NCBI GenBank assembly: GCA_905193725.1
Contig: CAJJPW010000021.1
Span: 1 to 17,498 of the forward strand
Origin: an uncultured Eubacteriales bacterium
GTDB lineage: Bacteria > Bacillota > Clostridia > Christensenellales > Christensenellaceae
Length of the DNA: 17,498 bases
Reading direction: 5' to 3'
Position 1 is the first letter of the stretch. Each line of letters starts with the position of its first letter. A program made the translations under genes and the position numbers. The notes beneath the pieces were generated by a model. That model was not told where the DNA came from. It saw only the letters and a list, made by a program, of their open reading frames with translations, and ran no database searches. Below, piece by piece: positions 7,116 to 15,044 of the stretch.

Positions 7116-8192
7116 ATGAAAGCGGCATTATGGTATAAAAAAGGCGACGTGCGCATTGAAGACATCCCCGAACCACAGGTGCAGGATGATACAGTGAAAA
7201 TCAAAGTGCAGTGGTGCGGCATTTGTGGTAGCGATCTCCACGAGTATTTAGGAGGCCCTATCTCCATTCCCGTGGAGAAACCCCACCCTATCACCGGAGA
7301 CGTAGCGCCGGTAGTGTTGGGACACGAGTTTTCCGGTATTGTCTTGGAGACGGGCAAAAATGTAACTCATGTGAAACCAGGAGACAGGATTGTAGTAGAG
7401 CCGTTATTTACATGTGGCAAATGTCCAGCGTGTAAGGCGGGAAGGTATAACCTGTGTGAAAACGTAGGATACTATGGCTTTGCAGGCGGTGGCGGTGCCT
7501 TTTCGGAAATCACCACCTTTGCAGGGAAATTTGTACATAAAATTCCCGATGAGCTTCCTATGGACAAAGCGGCGTTGGTAGAGCCCATTTCTGTAGCCCT
7601 TCATTCCCTGAGAGTGGGTGGCTTTGAAATCGGTCAGACTGCCGTGGTGGCTGGTGCTGGCCCGATTGGTATGGGAACAGTAGAGTGCTTACGGGCAGCA
7701 GGGGCGCGGAAGATCATCGTGGTTCAGAGAAAATCTGTCCGCCAACAATACGCATTGGCGGCAGGAGCGGACGTAGTATTAGATCCCAATGAGGTGGATG
7801 TGGTAGCAGAAATTCGCCGTTTGACGGATGGAAAGGGAGCAGATATCGCTTTTGAGACCACCAGTGCAGAGCAGTGCTATAACCTGCTACTCCAATCGCT
7901 GCGATTTGCCGGTACGATGGTAGTCACCAGCGTTTGGGAAGGGGATATGAAACATAATCCCAATAAGATCGTGATGACCGAGAAAAAAATGGTGGGGAGC
8001 ATCTGTTACTGTGGAGATGATTTCCCATCAACCATTGCCATGTTGGCCGACGGCAGAATCAAAGCGGATGGATTCATCACGAAGAAGATTTATTTAGAGG
8101 ATCTGATCACCGAGGGCTTCCAGACACTATTGGGGCCGGAGAAAAAATCTCATATGAAAATCCTAGTAACACCAGACAAAGGATTGCTGTAA
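7116..8192 (+). CDS. Zinc-dependent alcohol dehydrogenase, 2,3-butanediol/sorbitol dehydrogenase type
   Basis: The 358-residue protein is a cytoplasmic zinc-dependent medium-chain dehydrogenase. The N-terminal part resembles (R,R)-butanediol dehydrogenases: WCGICGSDLHEYLGGP, a long loop with KPHPITGD, and VVLGHEFSG. Cys37, His70 and Glu71 (and Glu156) fit the catalytic zinc site, and Cys100, Cys103, Cys106 and Cys114 the structural zinc. The Rossmann motif GAGPIG is at 180-185. The second beta strand ends in QRKS rather than an acidic residue, which would favour NADP(H); this is inference. GTGAGG lies about 8 bases before ATG 7116. It is the last gene of the block and is closed by a terminator at 8201. 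Butanediol/acetoin, sorbitol or another secondary alcohol are all possible substrates. Confidence 0.93.
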   Translation: MKAALWYKKGDVRIEDIPEPQVQDDTVKIKVQWCGICGSDLHEYLGGPISIPVEKPHPITGDVAPVVLGHEFSGIVLETGKNVTHVKPGDRIVVEPLFTCGKCPACKAGRYNLCENVGYYGFAGGGGAFSEITTFAGKFVHKIPDELPMDKAALVEPISVALHSLRVGGFEIGQTAVVAGAGPIGMGTVECLRAAGARKIIVVQRKSVRQQYALAAGADVVLDPNEVDVVAEIRRLTDGKGADIAFETTSAEQCYNLLLQSLRFAGTMVVTSVWEGDMKHNPNKIVMTEKKMVGSICYCGDDFPSTIAMLADGRIKADGFITKKIYLEDLITEGFQTLLGPEKKSHMKILVTPDKGLL

Positions 8193-8200
8193 AAGGTAAT

Positions 8201-8234
8201 AAAAAAAGAAGCAGCAGCTGTTGCTTCTTTTTTT
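8201..8234 (+). terminator. Intrinsic terminator after the dehydrogenase block
   Basis: The A-run plus GAAGCAGCAG pairs with CTGTTGCTTC plus a T-run; the arms (8201-8217 and 8218-8234) match along their length with one G-U pair, with a few central bases forming the loop. A seven-T tail follows. The symmetric A and T runs make it potentially bidirectional. Confidence 0.9.
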
Positions 8235-8291
8235 ATGGTTAAATCACTGCCTATTCCTCAGCCTCCTATAAAAAGCGTTTTTCAGCGCCCT

Positions 8292-8319
8292 TTTACTCAC
8301 TGGTACTTTATGGTATAAT
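8292..8319 (+). promoter_or_regulatory. Extended -10 promoter for the orphan solute-binding protein
   Basis: A perfect TATAAT (8314-8319) is preceded by TGG, giving the extended -10 form TGnTATAAT. A -35 like TTTACT (8292-8297) stands 16 bases away. It lies between the terminator at 8201 and the gene at 8434, which gives a leader of about 108 bases. Confidence 0.65.
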
Positions 8320-8433
8320 AAAAAAATAAGAGCATTTGAAACGAAAAAACCCACTTGATAGCAATTATATTCTCATATATCAAATAAAAGAAAATTCGTG
8401 CAGTGGCAAATTATTTGGCCAAATGGAGGGAGC

Positions 8434-9708
8434 ATGAAAAAAGGGACCAAGATTTTTGCTGGGGTATTGGCGGGAATTATTTTAGCATTATGTGTATTTT
8501 TAGTTGGCAGAGATATCTACAGTTCGGGCAATCGGGTGCTGCACGTTGCAATGCCCATAGCCAAGTGGGGAGATGTGCCCCAGACACAGATGTTTGAATA
8601 CCTCAACACGTGCAAACTCTCGTATAAACAGAAGACAGGTGTGGATGTGAGCATCTCATTGATCCCGGAAGAGGAATATTCCGAATGGCTTTCTGCGCAA
8701 ATGTTGGCGGGGACAGCGCCGGATATTATGGGCGTCTTGCCAAAGGATTTTGAGACTTTTTACAGTGCCAATGCCATATTAGACTTATCAAATGGCGAAT
8801 TTGACCAGTACATCCAAAGCAATATTTTAGAACCTTGGAGGCGAGAGGGCAATATCTACGGGGTGCCATTTCAGACAGATCCTTTCTGCATTGTGGTCAA
8901 TCAGAGCATGCTACAGGACGAGAATATGAACTTCAATCTGGGCTTTTTCGACTGGATGGACTTATATTATTTGTGTAGCAAATTTACGTATGACAGCGAT
9001 AATGACGGACAAAACGACATGTTTGGCGTCTCAGGCATCACCTGGCGCCATCTGGTCTACGCAAATGGCCAGAAACTGTTTGATTTTGACAAGACTCAGG
9101 CCTATTTTGACAATAAAAGCGTGCGGTTCGCATTGGACTATGCGGTATCTATCAACCGGCTCAACTTGGAGAGCCAGGCAGACGCCTTTGAGACCGGCCA
9201 TGCGGTGGCAAAAGTGGCGACGCTCTCCCAAGCGAGATATTATCTAAACACCATGCAGGGAGATCTAACGGTCATCTCATTTCCCAAAGGACCGGATGGG
9301 GATCTATACGCGGAGCCTTACGACCTGCCTTTGTGCATTTTTTCTGGAAGTGAGCATAAAGGAGATGCACTGGCATTTTTACAGTACCTATGCTTAGATG
9401 AAAAAAACCAGGAGATGTTGTTTGACATGAGCTACGGCTATCCTGTGTTAAAAACAGCTCAACAAAGCCCAGACATACAAGAGGAAATGGCGGAGGGCTT
9501 GGTACCTGGACACTTAGAGGTCATGCTGGGCATGAAACCGGTAGATGTACAGTTTTTGGATTATTACAATCTGATGGACATGGCTGATATGGAGATCTTC
9601 CAATTTATTAGGGCGGATGTAGACGTGCGCAAGACCCTTTCCAGCATGAACAGCCGAATCGTCTCCTCTTTGGAGCAATTTATCAATCAAAATGGGGATA
9701 TCACATAA
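8434..9708 (+). CDS. Extracellular solute-binding protein, family 1 (carbohydrate ABC type), orphan
   Basis: The 424-residue protein looks like a sugar-type (family 1, MalE/UgpB-like) solute-binding protein held outside the cell. Residues 7-25 form a single hydrophobic helix after a KKGTK start; a Cys at 20 lacks a proper lipobox, so a membrane anchor or an atypical signal peptide is likely. Family signs are AGTAPDIMGVLP near residue 90, EPWRREGNIYGVPFQTDP, the acidic loop DSDNDGQND (as in the DxDGDG segment common in this family), and a C-terminal helical part with GDALAFLQYL. ATG 8434 is chosen because the hydrophobic segment begins there and GGAGGG lies close upstream; an in-frame GTG at 8398 is an alternative. 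No permease genes are adjacent, so its partner system is elsewhere or it acts as a sensor. It is of a different ABC class from the CUT2 set at 690-4633. Confidence 0.85.
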   Translation: MKKGTKIFAGVLAGIILALCVFLVGRDIYSSGNRVLHVAMPIAKWGDVPQTQMFEYLNTCKLSYKQKTGVDVSISLIPEEEYSEWLSAQMLAGTAPDIMGVLPKDFETFYSANAILDLSNGEFDQYIQSNILEPWRREGNIYGVPFQTDPFCIVVNQSMLQDENMNFNLGFFDWMDLYYLCSKFTYDSDNDGQNDMFGVSGITWRHLVYANGQKLFDFDKTQAYFDNKSVRFALDYAVSINRLNLESQADAFETGHAVAKVATLSQARYYLNTMQGDLTVISFPKGPDGDLYAEPYDLPLCIFSGSEHKGDALAFLQYLCLDEKNQEMLFDMSYGYPVLKTAQQSPDIQEEMAEGLVPGHLEVMLGMKPVDVQFLDYYNLMDMADMEIFQFIRADVDVRKTLSSMNSRIVSSLEQFINQNGDIT

Positions 9709-9711
9709 GCG

Positions 9712-9817
9712 TTTAAGCGTTAGAGAAGAGCGTAATTGAGCGAATGAGAAAACTAAGCTTGCGAATCTAGTTAGCAGCTCAACGTCTAACTGAAGAGATA
9801 CAAGAAAATCGCTTAAA
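9712..9817. repeat. Nested inverted repeats, possible structured RNA or terminator
   Basis: Starting four bases after the stop of the solute-binding gene, four nested pairs of arms occur: TTTAAGCG/CGCTTAAA (9712-9719 with 9810-9817), GTTAGA/TCTAAC (9719-9724 with 9785-9790), TTGAGC/GCTCAA (9736-9741 with 9777-9782) and AACTA/TAGTT (9751-9755 with 9768-9772). The order is consistent with one long imperfect hairpin; the first two share base 9719. No T run follows, so a simple terminator is not obvious. I do not recognise a known RNA family. Confidence 0.45.
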
Positions 9818-9831
9818 AATGCCATTACCAG

Positions 9832-9860
9832 TTGCAACTTGTCTGTAATTTTGCTATGAT
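9832..9860 (+). promoter_or_regulatory. Strong sigma-A promoter for the DUF1934-UPF0173-pyrG genes
   Basis: TTGCAA (9832-9837), a 17-base spacer and TATGAT (9855-9860), with TGC directly before the -10 (extended -10). Transcription would start near 9867, giving a leader of about 170 bases before the DUF1934 start. Confidence 0.75.
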
Positions 9861-9866
9861 AATGAG

Positions 9867-10038
9867 TAAAGTTTTTATCGTGGAGTTTATTTTGTTTTTT
9901 TAGGGAAAAACAAAAAATGCATAAAAATTCCTTTGGCAGGGCAAAGATGATGGGATAGACGAAAACTGTGAGAGGCCCAGCTAAGTGGAATGGCGTGCGG
10001 GCTGAAAGGGCTCTTACTATGGAATTAGGGTGAGGGAC
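9867..10038 (+). other. Long, foldable 5' leader of unknown type
   Basis: Between the promoter and the DUF1934 start lie about 170 bases with no good ORF. Two hairpins can be drawn by hand: CTTTG/CAAAG (9931-9935 with 9942-9946) and a 10-pair helix GTGAGAG(g)CCC/GGGCTCTTAC (9968-9978 with 10008-10017, one bulged G and one G-U) enclosing about 29 bases. I compared it by eye with the common riboswitch cores (TPP, FMN, SAM, cobalamin, glycine, ZTP, THF, fluoride, T-box, c-di-GMP) and saw no match. It may be a regulatory leader or just a long UTR. Confidence 0.4.
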
Positions 10039-10443
10039 ATGCAAAAAGTGATCTTATCAATTAAAGGAAGCAACCGCGTGGGTGGGGAACAGGATAATAT
10101 AGAACTACTCACAGAAGGTAGGTTGTTTAAACAGGGAGATCAATTTACCATTGAGTATGAAGAAGAGGGTACAATGCCCACGAGAACTACTCTAGTGGTG
10201 GATAAAGACCACATTGTCATGAAAAAAAACGGGGAAGTGCAAACCCAATTTGTCTTTGAAGAGTCTAAAATTTTTGAAGGGGTATACCATACGCCCTTTG
10301 GGAAATTGAATGTGAGTGTATTGCCCACGCTAGTCTATTCGGAGATGAACGAGCAAGAAGGCTGGGTGGACCTAGAATACATTTTAAATATTGCGGGCAA
10401 TCAAATGGTAAATCGCCTGAACCTGCAATATCGGAATCACTAG
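10039..10443 (+). CDS. DUF1934 domain protein (YwiB-like)
   Basis: The 134-residue protein matches the pattern of DUF1934, a small beta-barrel (calycin-like) family typical of Firmicutes whose function is not known. It begins with QKVILSIKGS, as this family usually does, and continues with strands such as TIEYEEEGTMPTRTTLVV, an I(V)MKKNGE turn, and the conserved HTPFGKL segment, ending with LEYILNIAGNQ. No signal peptide or membrane segment is present, so it is likely cytoplasmic. ATG 10039 is chosen over the in-frame GTG 10030 because the family starts there and GTGAGG lies just before it. The UPF0173 gene follows after 39 bases, so the two are probably co-transcribed from the promoter at 9832. 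Confidence 0.85.
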   Translation: MQKVILSIKGSNRVGGEQDNIELLTEGRLFKQGDQFTIEYEEEGTMPTRTTLVVDKDHIVMKKNGEVQTQFVFEESKIFEGVYHTPFGKLNVSVLPTLVYSEMNEQEGWVDLEYILNIAGNQMVNRLNLQYRNH

Positions 10444-10482
10444 AAGAAAATAAAATTTGGAAGCATAGATGAGGTAGATACA

Positions 10483-11130
10483 ATGATTATTGAATACAAA
10501 GGACATTCTTGTTTTAAAGTTACTACGGCAGATAAAGAGTTTTTATTTGATCCCTTTGATCTGACGGTTGGGTATAGCAAAGTCAAGACAACTGCTGATG
10601 TGGTACTCATCAGCCATGACCATTTTGATCACAACTATACTGACGCTGTGACAGGTGAGTATGTACTCGTCAACGAGCCCAAGAAATACGAATTTGGCCC
10701 AGTCAAAATAGAGGGTTTTTCCACCTATCATGACGATAATCAGGGGAAGGATAGGGGAATGAATATCGCGTTTTTGCTACAGAGCGAGGGGATTCGCTTG
10801 CTCCACTTAGGAGATTTAGGGTGTATTCCAGATGAGGAGTTTTTTGAGAAGATCGGCAAGGTGGATATTTTAATGATACCTATCGGGGGCAATTATACCA
10901 TCGATGCAAAGCAGGCGGTAGAAGTGGCGAGAAAAATCGATGCAAATATCACCATTCCCATGCACTATAAGACCAGCTGCTGTACGCTGGATATTGACCC
11001 AGTGTTTCTGTTCCTAGAAGCATCGGATAGATGGTTTGATAAGTCCCGGCTGGGACAGGGGATCTTTGAGATCACCGCAGATAATTTAAAGAAGAGATCG
11101 CGCATTATGGTGATGGATCACACAGCGTAA
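10483..11130 (+). CDS. UPF0173 metal-dependent hydrolase (metallo-beta-lactamase fold)
   Basis: The 215-residue protein belongs to the metallo-beta-lactamase superfamily, UPF0173 (YtkL-like) branch; its substrate is not established. The metal-binding motif HxHxDH is seen as His45, His47, Asp49, His50 in SHDHFDHN. Further ligands are likely in STYHDD, the Asp of LHLGDLG, and the His of IPMHYKT. Length (about 215-230) is normal and no signal peptide is present, so it acts in the cytoplasm. A GAGGT lies about 7 bases before ATG 10483. It sits between DUF1934 and pyrG with short gaps (39 and 62 bases), which fits an operon but gives no clear functional link. Confidence 0.9.
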   Translation: MIIEYKGHSCFKVTTADKEFLFDPFDLTVGYSKVKTTADVVLISHDHFDHNYTDAVTGEYVLVNEPKKYEFGPVKIEGFSTYHDDNQGKDRGMNIAFLLQSEGIRLLHLGDLGCIPDEEFFEKIGKVDILMIPIGGNYTIDAKQAVEVARKIDANITIPMHYKTSCCTLDIDPVFLFLEASDRWFDKSRLGQGIFEITADNLKKRSRIMVMDHTA

Positions 11131-11174
11131 AAAAGTGGCATTTAAAGGGATAAGTATTATAGATTATGTTTTGA

Positions 11175-12815
<1,641 letters not shown>

Positions 12816-13109
12816 AAGAGGAATTTGCGGCATATAATGTGAATAGGTATAAAGTGGAAAGTGCATAAATTTGGCGGAGAATAAAGGCATTTCCAGCGCA
12901 GAATTTATGTAAAATATACGCCATTTATCTTGCAATTACAAAAAAACTAGGGTAAAATAAAGTTGTGGTTTGGCTATAAAAAAGCATATGCTGTCTGGTA
13001 GCAAACATAGATAAATAAGAAATATATAAAAGTGTTGCTGTCATTTTGCTATGGTCTGAAAGAGGAGCGTAGTGTAAAATAATTATTATTGTTTTTTGGA
13101 GGAATTATT
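12816..13109. other. Intergenic region and leader before the DUF4190 pair
   Basis: About 290 bases of A/T-rich DNA without a supportable ORF on either strand. It holds one good promoter (12930-12958) and, from 13071, a leader segment that is repeated in front of the second DUF4190 gene. A second extended -10-like TGCTATGGT at 13048-13055 has no -35. Confidence 0.5.
12930..12958 (+). promoter_or_regulatory. Sigma-A promoter for the DUF4190 genes
   Basis: TTGCAA (12930-12935), a 17-base spacer and TAAAAT (12953-12958). Transcription would start near 12965, about 145 bases before the first DUF4190 start. The hexamers and spacing equal those at 5737-5765. Confidence 0.6.
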
Positions 13110-13122
13110 ATGGATCAATCAA
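13071..13122 (+). repeat. Direct repeat, copy 1 (leader and start of DUF4190 gene 1)
   Basis: This 52-base stretch matches 13450-13501 with four mismatches at a distance of 379 bases. It contains the T run, GGAGG, ATG and the first codons (MDQS). It shows that the gene and its translation signal were duplicated together. Confidence 0.85.
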
Positions 13123-13406
13123 AGGGTATGGCAGTTGCCTCTCTAGTCCTTGGTATTATTGGGCTTATCGTTGCATTTTTTGTCAGTATCGTAGGCTTTA
13201 TTATGGGGGTTATAGGTATCGTATTAGCAGGAATTGCGATGAAAAAGGCTAAAGAAGCAGGCGTTGGTGCTGGCATGGCGATTGCAGGGCTTGTGCTTTC
13301 TATCATTGCGGTTGCAGTTGGTTTAATCTGGTGGTTAATTGTAGGATGTGCAGCATGTGCTGCTTGTCAGACGGCAAACACTTTGAGTAACTTGGCATCG
13401 TTTTAA
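13110..13406 (+). CDS. DUF4190-type small membrane protein, copy 1
   Basis: The 98-residue protein has two long hydrophobic, glycine-rich segments (about 4-43 and 55-83) split by a charged turn AMKKAKEAG, the pattern of the DUF4190 family. Function of the family is not known; it is placed in the cytoplasmic membrane. The C-terminal part has a Cys/Ala-rich stretch GCAACAAC after the second hydrophobic segment. The frame opens at 13089, but ATG 13110 is preferred because GGAGG lies 7 bases before it and the paralogue starts the same way. A paralogue follows 82 bases later with the same leader, and both probably share the promoter at 12930 and the terminator at 13807. Confidence 0.8.
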   Translation: MDQSKGMAVASLVLGIIGLIVAFFVSIVGFIMGVIGIVLAGIAMKKAKEAGVGAGMAIAGLVLSIIAVAVGLIWWLIVGCAACAACQTANTLSNLASF

Positions 13407-13449
13407 AAGTTATTTCGATTATTTTGCAGTATTCTAAGGATATGAGTAC

Positions 13450-13501
13450 AGCGTGAAATAATTATAAATGTTTTTTGGAGGAATTATTATGGATCAATCA
13501 A
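13450..13501 (+). repeat. Direct repeat, copy 2 (leader and start of DUF4190 gene 2)
   Basis: It is the second copy of the 52-base element at 13071-13122, including the ribosome site and the codons for MDQS. Mismatches fall only upstream of the T run; the part from the T run through the first codons is identical. Confidence 0.85.
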
Positions 13502-13785
13502 TTAAAAACTTTAGCATTGCTTCAATGGTATTGGGTATTTTGGCTGTCATCTTTGCGTTTGTATTTTGCTATGTTGGTTTAGTACTGGGAATCGTTGGCT
13601 TAGTACTTGGCGGCATGGCGATGAAAAAGGCAAAAGAGGCTGGCATCAGCGCTGGTGGTATGGCAATAGCTGGTCTAGTTTGTTCTATCATTGGATTAGT
13701 TCTCGCTCTGATTCTCACGATTGTAGCAATTTGTGCAGCTTGTTACATTACGAATACAATGAATGCTTTACAGAGCTTTATGTAA
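13489..13785 (+). CDS. DUF4190-type small membrane protein, copy 2
   Basis: The 98-residue paralogue of the preceding gene has the same length and layout: MDQS start, a Gly-rich hydrophobic segment, the turn GMAMKKAKEAG, a second hydrophobic segment and a Cys-containing end (AICAACYITN). The two proteins are identical in the central turn but clearly diverged elsewhere, so the duplication is not recent, while the leader stayed nearly identical. GGAGG lies 7 bases before ATG 13489. The gene is followed by a strong terminator. Heteromer formation between the two products is possible but unsupported by sequence alone. Confidence 0.8.
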   Translation: MDQSIKNFSIASMVLGILAVIFAFVFCYVGLVLGIVGLVLGGMAMKKAKEAGISAGGMAIAGLVCSIIGLVLALILTIVAICAACYITNTMNALQSFM

Positions 13786-13806
13786 TCTAAAAATGAAAAA
13801 AGAGAT

Positions 13807-13843
13807 AAAAAACGCTTTAGATGCTTATCTAAAGCGTTTTTTT
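13807..13843. terminator. Strong intrinsic terminator after the DUF4190 genes
   Basis: A perfect 16-pair stem, AAAAAACGCTTTAGAT (13807-13822) with ATCTAAAGCGTTTTTT (13827-13842), and a GCTT loop, followed by T. The A and T runs make it work in both directions in principle. lgt begins only 27 bases later. Confidence 0.92.
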
Positions 13844-13869
13844 AAGAAATATAATACTTAGGAGAAATC

Positions 13870-14691
13870 ATGTTCCCAGGAATAGAAATCTTAGGAAAAA
13901 CTATCCCTACCTACGGGCTTTGCGTATTGGTGGGAGGAATTTTAGGCTTTTTAATTGCCATGTGGGCTGGCAAAAAATATGGGCTTGCAAAACTGGATAT
14001 CCTACTCTTTGGCATGTATGCTATCATTGCGGGATTTATTGGGGCAAAACTTCTATATATTATTGTAGAGTGGGATTCTGTATGGCAACATCCAGAGGCA
14101 TTGCTTACAGGTGGGTTCGTCTTTTATGGGGGCGCTATCGGCGGCATTTTGGGCGGCTGGATTTACGTCAAACAGTACAGTAAAATGAGCAAACTCTACC
14201 TAATTGAGTTTTTGGATGTGGCGGCGCCAGCCATCGCCATTGGACAGGCCTTTGGCAGAGTGGGCTGCTTTTTGGCGGGCTGCTGCTATGGCGCGCCAAC
14301 AGATAGCCCTTTAGGGGTATGCTATCCAGAAGGGGGCATTGCTCCAGCGGGTGTGAAACTCCTGCCTACCCAGCTTTTTGAAACGGCCTTTTTGCTGGTG
14401 TTTACGGTGGTATTGCTGATCATCATAAAAAAGAGCAAAAAGCGGGGCACAGCGCTGGCCATTTACTTTATTGGGTATGGCGTTTGGCGGTTTATCATTG
14501 AGTTCTTCAGATCCCAGGGGAAGCGTAGGACCGCTTTCCACCTCACAGTTTATCAGCCTATTCATTGTGGCATTAGGTGTGATCATTCTCGTTTTGCGCA
14601 AAGTAAAGGGAGAGGAATTCTTTGCCAAGGGCCTTGGAGAATGTGCCGAGGCAAAAGCGGAAGCAGTACAAGAAGAAAACGCATCCAATGA
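13870..14691 (+). CDS. lgt: Prolipoprotein diacylglyceryl transferase, frame broken near 14510
   Basis: Lgt is a membrane enzyme that transfers diacylglyceryl from phosphatidylglycerol to the lipobox cysteine of prolipoproteins, such as the binding protein at 3290. The frame has several membrane helices, GGFVFYGGAIGG (Tyr where E. coli has His103), the signature GQAFGRVGCFLAGCCYG with Arg130, and YGVWRFIIEFFR with Arg207 (E. coli Arg239 equivalent). After residue 214 the frame turns into a basic, non-Lgt tail of 59 residues ending at 14691, while the true continuation (DPRG, GPLSTSQ and the last helix) is in the frame one base further. So 273 residues are encoded as read; the intact protein would have about 320. 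GGAGA lies before ATG 13870. The lesion may be a sequencing or assembly error or a real mutation. Confidence 0.85.
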   Translation: MFPGIEILGKTIPTYGLCVLVGGILGFLIAMWAGKKYGLAKLDILLFGMYAIIAGFIGAKLLYIIVEWDSVWQHPEALLTGGFVFYGGAIGGILGGWIYVKQYSKMSKLYLIEFLDVAAPAIAIGQAFGRVGCFLAGCCYGAPTDSPLGVCYPEGGIAPAGVKLLPTQLFETAFLLVFTVVLLIIIKKSKKRGTALAIYFIGYGVWRFIIEFFRSQGKRRTAFHLTVYQPIHCGIRCDHSRFAQSKGRGILCQGPWRMCRGKSGSSTRRKRIQ

Positions 14692-14833
14692 GCAGGGGCA
14701 GCAGGTAGTTGGCATGGAGTCAGAAGAACAATCTGAGCAACCAATGGATGCTAAGCAAAATGATGATCTGCCAGAAGAACAGATTGAGAAAGCGCCGGTT
14801 AGCGAGCCGAAGGATGAGAAAAAAGAACAATAG
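14510..14833 (+). pseudogene. Displaced C-terminal part of lgt
   Basis: This segment, in the +1 frame relative to the lgt start, encodes DPRGSVGPLSTSQ, the expected Lgt sequence after FFRS, then a hydrophobic last helix (FISLFIVALGVIILVL), a KVKGEEFF turn and an acidic Glu/Gln/Ser-rich tail to the TAG at 14833. It has no ribosome site and starts in mid-protein, so it is not an independent gene. To join the frames without losing the conserved R-S-D-P, five bases seem to be missing (AGATC present once instead of twice around 14509-14514); a net shift of +1 or -2 also restores the frame. The long acidic tail is beyond the normal Lgt length. Confidence 0.8.
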
Positions 14834-14838
14834 ATAGG

Positions 14839-14876
14839 AAAAGAAGTTCCCTTACTAGAGAGGGAACTTTTCTTTT
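14839..14876. terminator. Bidirectional terminator between lgt and the zinc-ribbon gene
   Basis: AAGTTCCCT (14844-14852) pairs with AGGGAACTT (14861-14869) around TACTAGAG. CTTTTCTTTT follows on the plus strand and CTTCTTTTCC on the minus strand, so it can end both convergent genes. Confidence 0.85.
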
Positions 14877-14885
14877 GCCAATTTT

Positions 14886-15044
14886 TTAATATTCAAAACT
14901 GTCCAACTGGTGCATGCACCTCGTGCAATATCCGTCGTTTGCCTCATAACATGAGGGGCAGATAGAGCTACTGCAATTTTGACAGTGGAGCAGAGATCTG
15001 CGGTTAAACTCCTGATTGCAGGAGGTACAAATTGATTTTGCCAT
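14886..15044 (-). CDS. Small protein with four CxxC pairs (zinc-ribbon-like), 52 residues
   Basis: On the minus strand an ATG at 15044 opens a 52-codon frame ending in TAA at 14886-14888. Eight cysteines form four CxxC pairs at 6/9, 21/24, 29/32 and 40/43, the spacing of a protein binding two zinc ions (double zinc ribbon or RING/B-box-like). Hydrophobic residues are few and no membrane segment is visible, so it is probably cytoplasmic. Upstream, GGAAG 6 bases and GAGAGGA 12 bases before ATG could serve as ribosome site. The gene converges on lgt and shares its terminator. The regular cysteine pattern makes a chance ORF very unlikely. I do not recognise a named family; partner or nucleic-acid binding cannot be told. 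Confidence 0.75.
   Translation of the reverse strand: MAKSICTSCNQEFNRRSLLHCQNCSSSICPSCYEANDGYCTRCMHQLDSFEY

Noticed and set aside
8270..8284. Second cre-like sequence around AAAAAGCGTTTTTC
   Set aside because: It has about four mismatches to the cre consensus and may be chance in A/T-rich DNA.
9514..10044. Minus-strand 176-codon ORF across the gap before DUF1934
   Set aside because: It is antisense to the binding-protein gene and to a strong promoter and leader, and shows no domain pattern.
13850..13855. Perfect TATAAT just before lgt
   Set aside because: Transcription would start at about 13862, leaving no room for the ribosome site, and the -35 would fall inside the terminator stem.
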